A stretch of 64,000 nt of DNA, taken from NCBI RefSeq assembly GCF_900129375.1, contig NZ_FQVN01000004.1:558001-622000 (forward strand), read 5' to 3'. The translations under genes and the position numbers were made by a program. Source of the stretch: Streptoalloteichus hindustanus (lineage in GTDB: Bacteria; Actinomycetota; Actinomycetes; Mycobacteriales; Pseudonocardiaceae). Below are positions 61,548-64,000 of this stretch, piece after piece. The notes under the pieces are model-generated. The model worked only from the letters and a program-made list of their open reading frames with translations. It had not been told where the DNA came from and ran no database searches. Each line of letters starts with the position of its first letter. The first letter of the stretch is position 1.

Positions 61548-62735
61548 TCAGACGGTGGGCAGGCCCACGTAGTTCTCGGCCAGGGTGGTGGCCGCCGCCG
61601 TGGAGCTGACGGTGTAGTGGAGCTGGGAGAGCTGGAGGCGGTGCGCGAAGGAGTCCTGCCCCGGGTCGCGGTGCAGCATCGTGGTCATCAGGTAGGAGAA
61701 GTGCTCGGCGCGCCACACCCGGCGCAGCGCCTGCCGCGAGTAGGAGTCGAGCGCGGCCTCGTCGCCCTCGGAGAACCAGCGCAGCAGCAGCTCGGCGAGC
61801 AGCGCGACGTCGGCGACGGCCAGGTTGAGGCCCTTGGCCCCGGTGGGCGGGACGATGTGGGCGGCGTCCCCGGCCAGGAACAGCCGGCCGTGGCGCAGCG
61901 GCTCGGCGACGAAGCTGCGCATCGGGGTGATGCCCTTGTCGGTGATCGGGCCGGTGGCCAACTCCCAGTCGCCGTCGACGGCGAAGCGGGTGGCCAGCTC
62001 GTCCCAGATCCGGGCGTCGGACCAGGCGTCGACGTCCTCGTCCGGGGCGACCTGCAGGTACAGCCGGCTGACCTCCGGGGAGCGCATGCTGTGCAGCGCG
62101 AACCCGCGCTCGTGGTGGGCGTAGATCAGCTCCTCGCAGGAGGGCGGCACGCTGGCGAGGATGCCCAGCCAGGCGAACGGGTAGACGCGCTCGAAGACCT
62201 GGAGCGCGTGGGCGGGCAGCGACCGCCGGCCGATGCCGTGGAAGCCGTCGCAGGCGACCACCACGTCGCACTCCAGGACGTGCTCGTCGCCCTCGTGCCG
62301 GTACCGGACGCGCGGGCTGGTGGTGTCGAAGTCCTCCACGGCCACCGCCTCGGCCTCGAACAGCAGCGGGGCGCCGGACTCCAGGCGCAGCGCGATGAGG
62401 TCCTTCACGACCTCGGTCTGGGCGTAGACCATCACCCCTCTGCCGCCGGTGAGCGAGGGGAAGTCGATCCGGTGGGCCTGCCGGTCGAACCGCAGCTCGA
62501 TGCCGTCGTGCCGCAGCCCCTCCCGGTCCATCCGGTCACCGGCGCCGCAGGCACGCAGGATGTCGATCGTCCCCTGCTCCAGGATGCCGGCCCGCTGTCG
62601 ACGTTCGACGTAGTCGCGCGTGCGCGCCTCCAGCACGACGGTGTCGATGCCCGCGCGGTGCAGCAGGTGGCCGAGGAGGAGACCGGCGGGGCCGGCGCCG
62701 ATGACGCCGACGCGGGTCCGGTGGGGACGCGTCAT
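61548..62735 (-). CDS. pobA: 4-hydroxybenzoate 3-monooxygenase
   Basis: A 395-aa flavoprotein. FAD motif VGVIGAGPAGLLLGHLLHRA (residues about 9-28), RAGILEQGTIDILRACG and DRQAHRIDFPSLTGGRGVMV are characteristic of PobA, and the second FAD motif is FLAGDAAHIVPPTGAKGLNL. It hydroxylates 4-hydroxybenzoate to protocatechuate using NAD(P)H and O2, feeding the beta-ketoadipate pathway. Its ATG overlaps the pcaL stop by 4 bp (ATGA), so both are translated from one operon. Confidence 0.93.
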   Translation of the reverse strand: MTRPHRTRVGVIGAGPAGLLLGHLLHRAGIDTVVLEARTRDYVERRQRAGILEQGTIDILRACGAGDRMDREGLRHDGIELRFDRQAHRIDFPSLTGGRGVMVYAQTEVVKDLIALRLESGAPLLFEAEAVAVEDFDTTSPRVRYRHEGDEHVLECDVVVACDGFHGIGRRSLPAHALQVFERVYPFAWLGILASVPPSCEELIYAHHERGFALHSMRSPEVSRLYLQVAPDEDVDAWSDARIWDELATRFAVDGDWELATGPITDKGITPMRSFVAEPLRHGRLFLAGDAAHIVPPTGAKGLNLAVADVALLAELLLRWFSEGDEAALDSYSRQALRRVWRAEHFSYLMTTMLHRDPGQDSFAHRLQLSQLHYTVSSTAAATTLAENYVGLPTV

Positions 62736-64000
62736 GCTGTTACTCCTTTGTGGACAGTGACGGTTCGGTCGGCCGACGCGGCGTCGAGCTCGGCGAGGAC
62801 GCGCTGGGCGACGGCGAACGCGGAGTTGGCCGCCGGCACCCCGCAGTAGACGGCGGTCTGCAGCAGCACTTCCTTGATCTCGTCACGGGTGAGCCCGTTG
62901 GTCAGCGCGGCCCGCACGTGCATGGCCAGCTCCTCGTGGTGGCCGTGGGCGACCATCGCGGTGAGGGTGACGCAGCTGCGGGCCCGCCGGTCCAGTCCGG
63001 GCCGGGTCCAGATCTCGCCCCAGGCGTAGCGGGTGATGAGGTCCTGGAAGTCGGCGGTGAAGGGGGTGGTGCGGGCGACGGCGGCGTCCACGTGGGCGTC
63101 GCCGAGGACCGCGCGCCGCACCCGCATCCCGGCGGCGTGCCGGTCCGCGTCGGTGGTCGCGTCGGTGTTGGTGGCGTCCGCGTCGGTGGTGCCGGTGTCG
63201 CTGGAGTCGGTGTCGCTGGAGTCGGTGGTGTCCAGGTGCGCGAGCAGGGCCGAGGTGAGGGCGGCGGGGCGTTCGACCCCGGCGAGGTGCGCCGCTCCGG
63301 CGAGCTCGGTCAGGGTGGCGGTGGGGATGCCGTCGGCCAGCTCTCGGGCGTGCGCGGACGGGGTGGCCGCGTCGCGGCGGCCGCCGACGACGAGGGTCGG
63401 ACAGCCGATCCGGCCCAGCTCCGCCCGCAGGTCGAACCCGGCCAGCGCGTCGCAGCAGGCGGCGTAGCCGGCCGGGTCGACGGCGGCCAGGTCGGCCAGC
63501 AGCGCGGCTCCCCGCGGCGCGCGGGCCGTGGCGGGGTCGGCGAACCAGCGGGCGGGCGCGGAGGCCACCAGCGACTCGACGCCCTCACCACGCACCAACG
63601 CCGCCCGCTCGTGCCACGCGGTGGGCTCGCCGAACCAGGCGGAGGAGCAGACCAGCGCCAGCGAGGCGACCCGCTCGGAGTGGTACGCGGCGAGGTGGGC
63701 GCCGATCCCGCCGCCGAGGGAGATCCCGACGTAGTGGAACCGCTCCCAGCCGTGGTGGTCGGCGAGGTCGAGGACGAGCCGCGCCAGGTCCGCGACGGTC
63801 GTGCGCCCGGGTTCGGGGCGGGGCAGCACGGCGGTCGGCGAGGAGCCGTGGCCCGGCAGGTCGTAGCGCAGCACGCGGTGGTGTCGGGCGAGCGCGGCGA
63901 CCTGCGGTTCCCACACGGCCAGGGAGGTCCCCAGCGACGGGCCGAGGATCAGGGGCGGGGCGTCCTCCCGGCCGTCGAGGCGGTGGTGGAGCAGTGCGGT
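62732..64000 (-). CDS. pcaL: Fused 3-oxoadipate enol-lactonase / 4-carboxymuconolactone decarboxylase (5' end beyond window)
   Basis: At least 423 aa; the frame is open to base 64000, so the N-terminus lies outside. The first module is an alpha/beta-hydrolase enol-lactonase (PcaD): PLILGPSLGTSLAVWEPQVA, RYDLPGHGSSP, HYVGISLGGGIGAHLAAYHS with Ser in G-x-S-x-G, and GAAHLAGVERP with the His. The second is a PcaC-type decarboxylase (FQDLITRYAWGEIWTRPGLD, HVRAALTNGLTRDEIKEVLL, TAVYCGVPAANSAF). They are joined by a long Asp/Ser/Thr-rich low-complexity linker (TTDSSDTDSSDTGTTDADAT). The protein carries out two consecutive steps of protocatechuate breakdown. Confidence 0.92.
   Translation of the reverse strand, partial: TALLHHRLDGREDAPPLILGPSLGTSLAVWEPQVAALARHHRVLRYDLPGHGSSPTAVLPRPEPGRTTVADLARLVLDLADHHGWERFHYVGISLGGGIGAHLAAYHSERVASLALVCSSAWFGEPTAWHERAALVRGEGVESLVASAPARWFADPATARAPRGAALLADLAAVDPAGYAACCDALAGFDLRAELGRIGCPTLVVGGRRDAATPSAHARELADGIPTATLTELAGAAHLAGVERPAALTSALLAHLDTTDSSDTDSSDTGTTDADATNTDATTDADRHAAGMRVRRAVLGDAHVDAAVARTTPFTADFQDLITRYAWGEIWTRPGLDRRARSCVTLTAMVAHGHHEELAMHVRAALTNGLTRDEIKEVLLQTAVYCGVPAANSAFAVAQRVLAELDAASADRTVTVHKGVTA

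Overview
The window is very GC-rich (over 70%) DNA with strong G/C third-codon bias, many GTG starts and purine-rich ribosome binding sites. It carries an F420-type LLM oxidoreductase, a phosphatidylinositol-mannoside acyltransferase, XRE/DUF5753-DUF397 sets, DasR-like sites and a type I-E-style CRISPR array. Together these point to a soil actinomycete, most likely Pseudonocardiales (Saccharothrix/Actinosynnema/Lentzea-like). The genus is an inference. I saw no rRNA or tRNA genes, and the region reads as accessory chromosome: small regulator-plus-target modules rather than one large cluster.

Layout. 1-12.5 kb: 3' end of an LLM oxidoreductase, a saccharopine-dehydrogenase-like oxidoreductase, an alpha/beta hydrolase divergent from a PaaX regulator, a periplasmic-binding-like protein, DUF6314, a large EndoQ-type PHP/UvrD helicase fusion, a methyltransferase, a decayed frameshifted gene and an APC permease. 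12.7-22.2 kb: secreted guanyl-type RNase, Cmx-type efflux pump with its TetR regulator (matching operators before both), methyltransferase, Tat-exported phospholipase C, PIM acyltransferase, and a DeoR-MFS operon with a perfect dyad operator. 22.2-30.7 kb: acetyltransferase, SIS phosphosugar protein with a dre-like site, a frameshifted membrane protein, NUDIX, a DNA-binding regulator, a SUKH-like protein, Lrp/LysE pair, two small immunity-like genes (one interrupted), and a MarR/MFS pair. 30.8-38.8 kb: secreted propeller-like protein, serine hydrolase, nucleotidyltransferase, TetR/FAD-monooxygenase pair with GTAC operators, and a CBM2-FnIII-GH18 chitinase with a dre-like site.

38.8-47.0 kb is the most unusual part. 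An eight-repeat CRISPR array without cas genes is followed by a minus-strand operon of two long PIMT-type methyltransferases (one of the FxLD type), two Cys-rich small proteins and a translationally coupled 56-aa protein. A divergent XRE regulator, three tandem DUF397 genes made by duplication of a 137-bp spacer, a DUF6879 gene that appears to use a CTG start, and a scar of a serine recombinase joined to a Tn3-type transposase come next. The operon resembles aspartimide-forming (imiditide-like) RiPP loci and is my best candidate for an undescribed system.

47-64 kb: HIT protein, ArsR/MFS pair, imine-reductase-like enzyme, MpaB-type oxygenase, NAD-epimerase, catalase-like protein, LuxR regulator, a two-component system around an ABC exporter, a subtilisin-like protease, and pobA overlapping a fused pcaL that runs off the right edge (beta-ketoadipate pathway). 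Two families of short interspersed repeats (a GTCC-N5-GGAC palindrome and a 22-nt element ending GCACTGAAAT) are scattered through the window.
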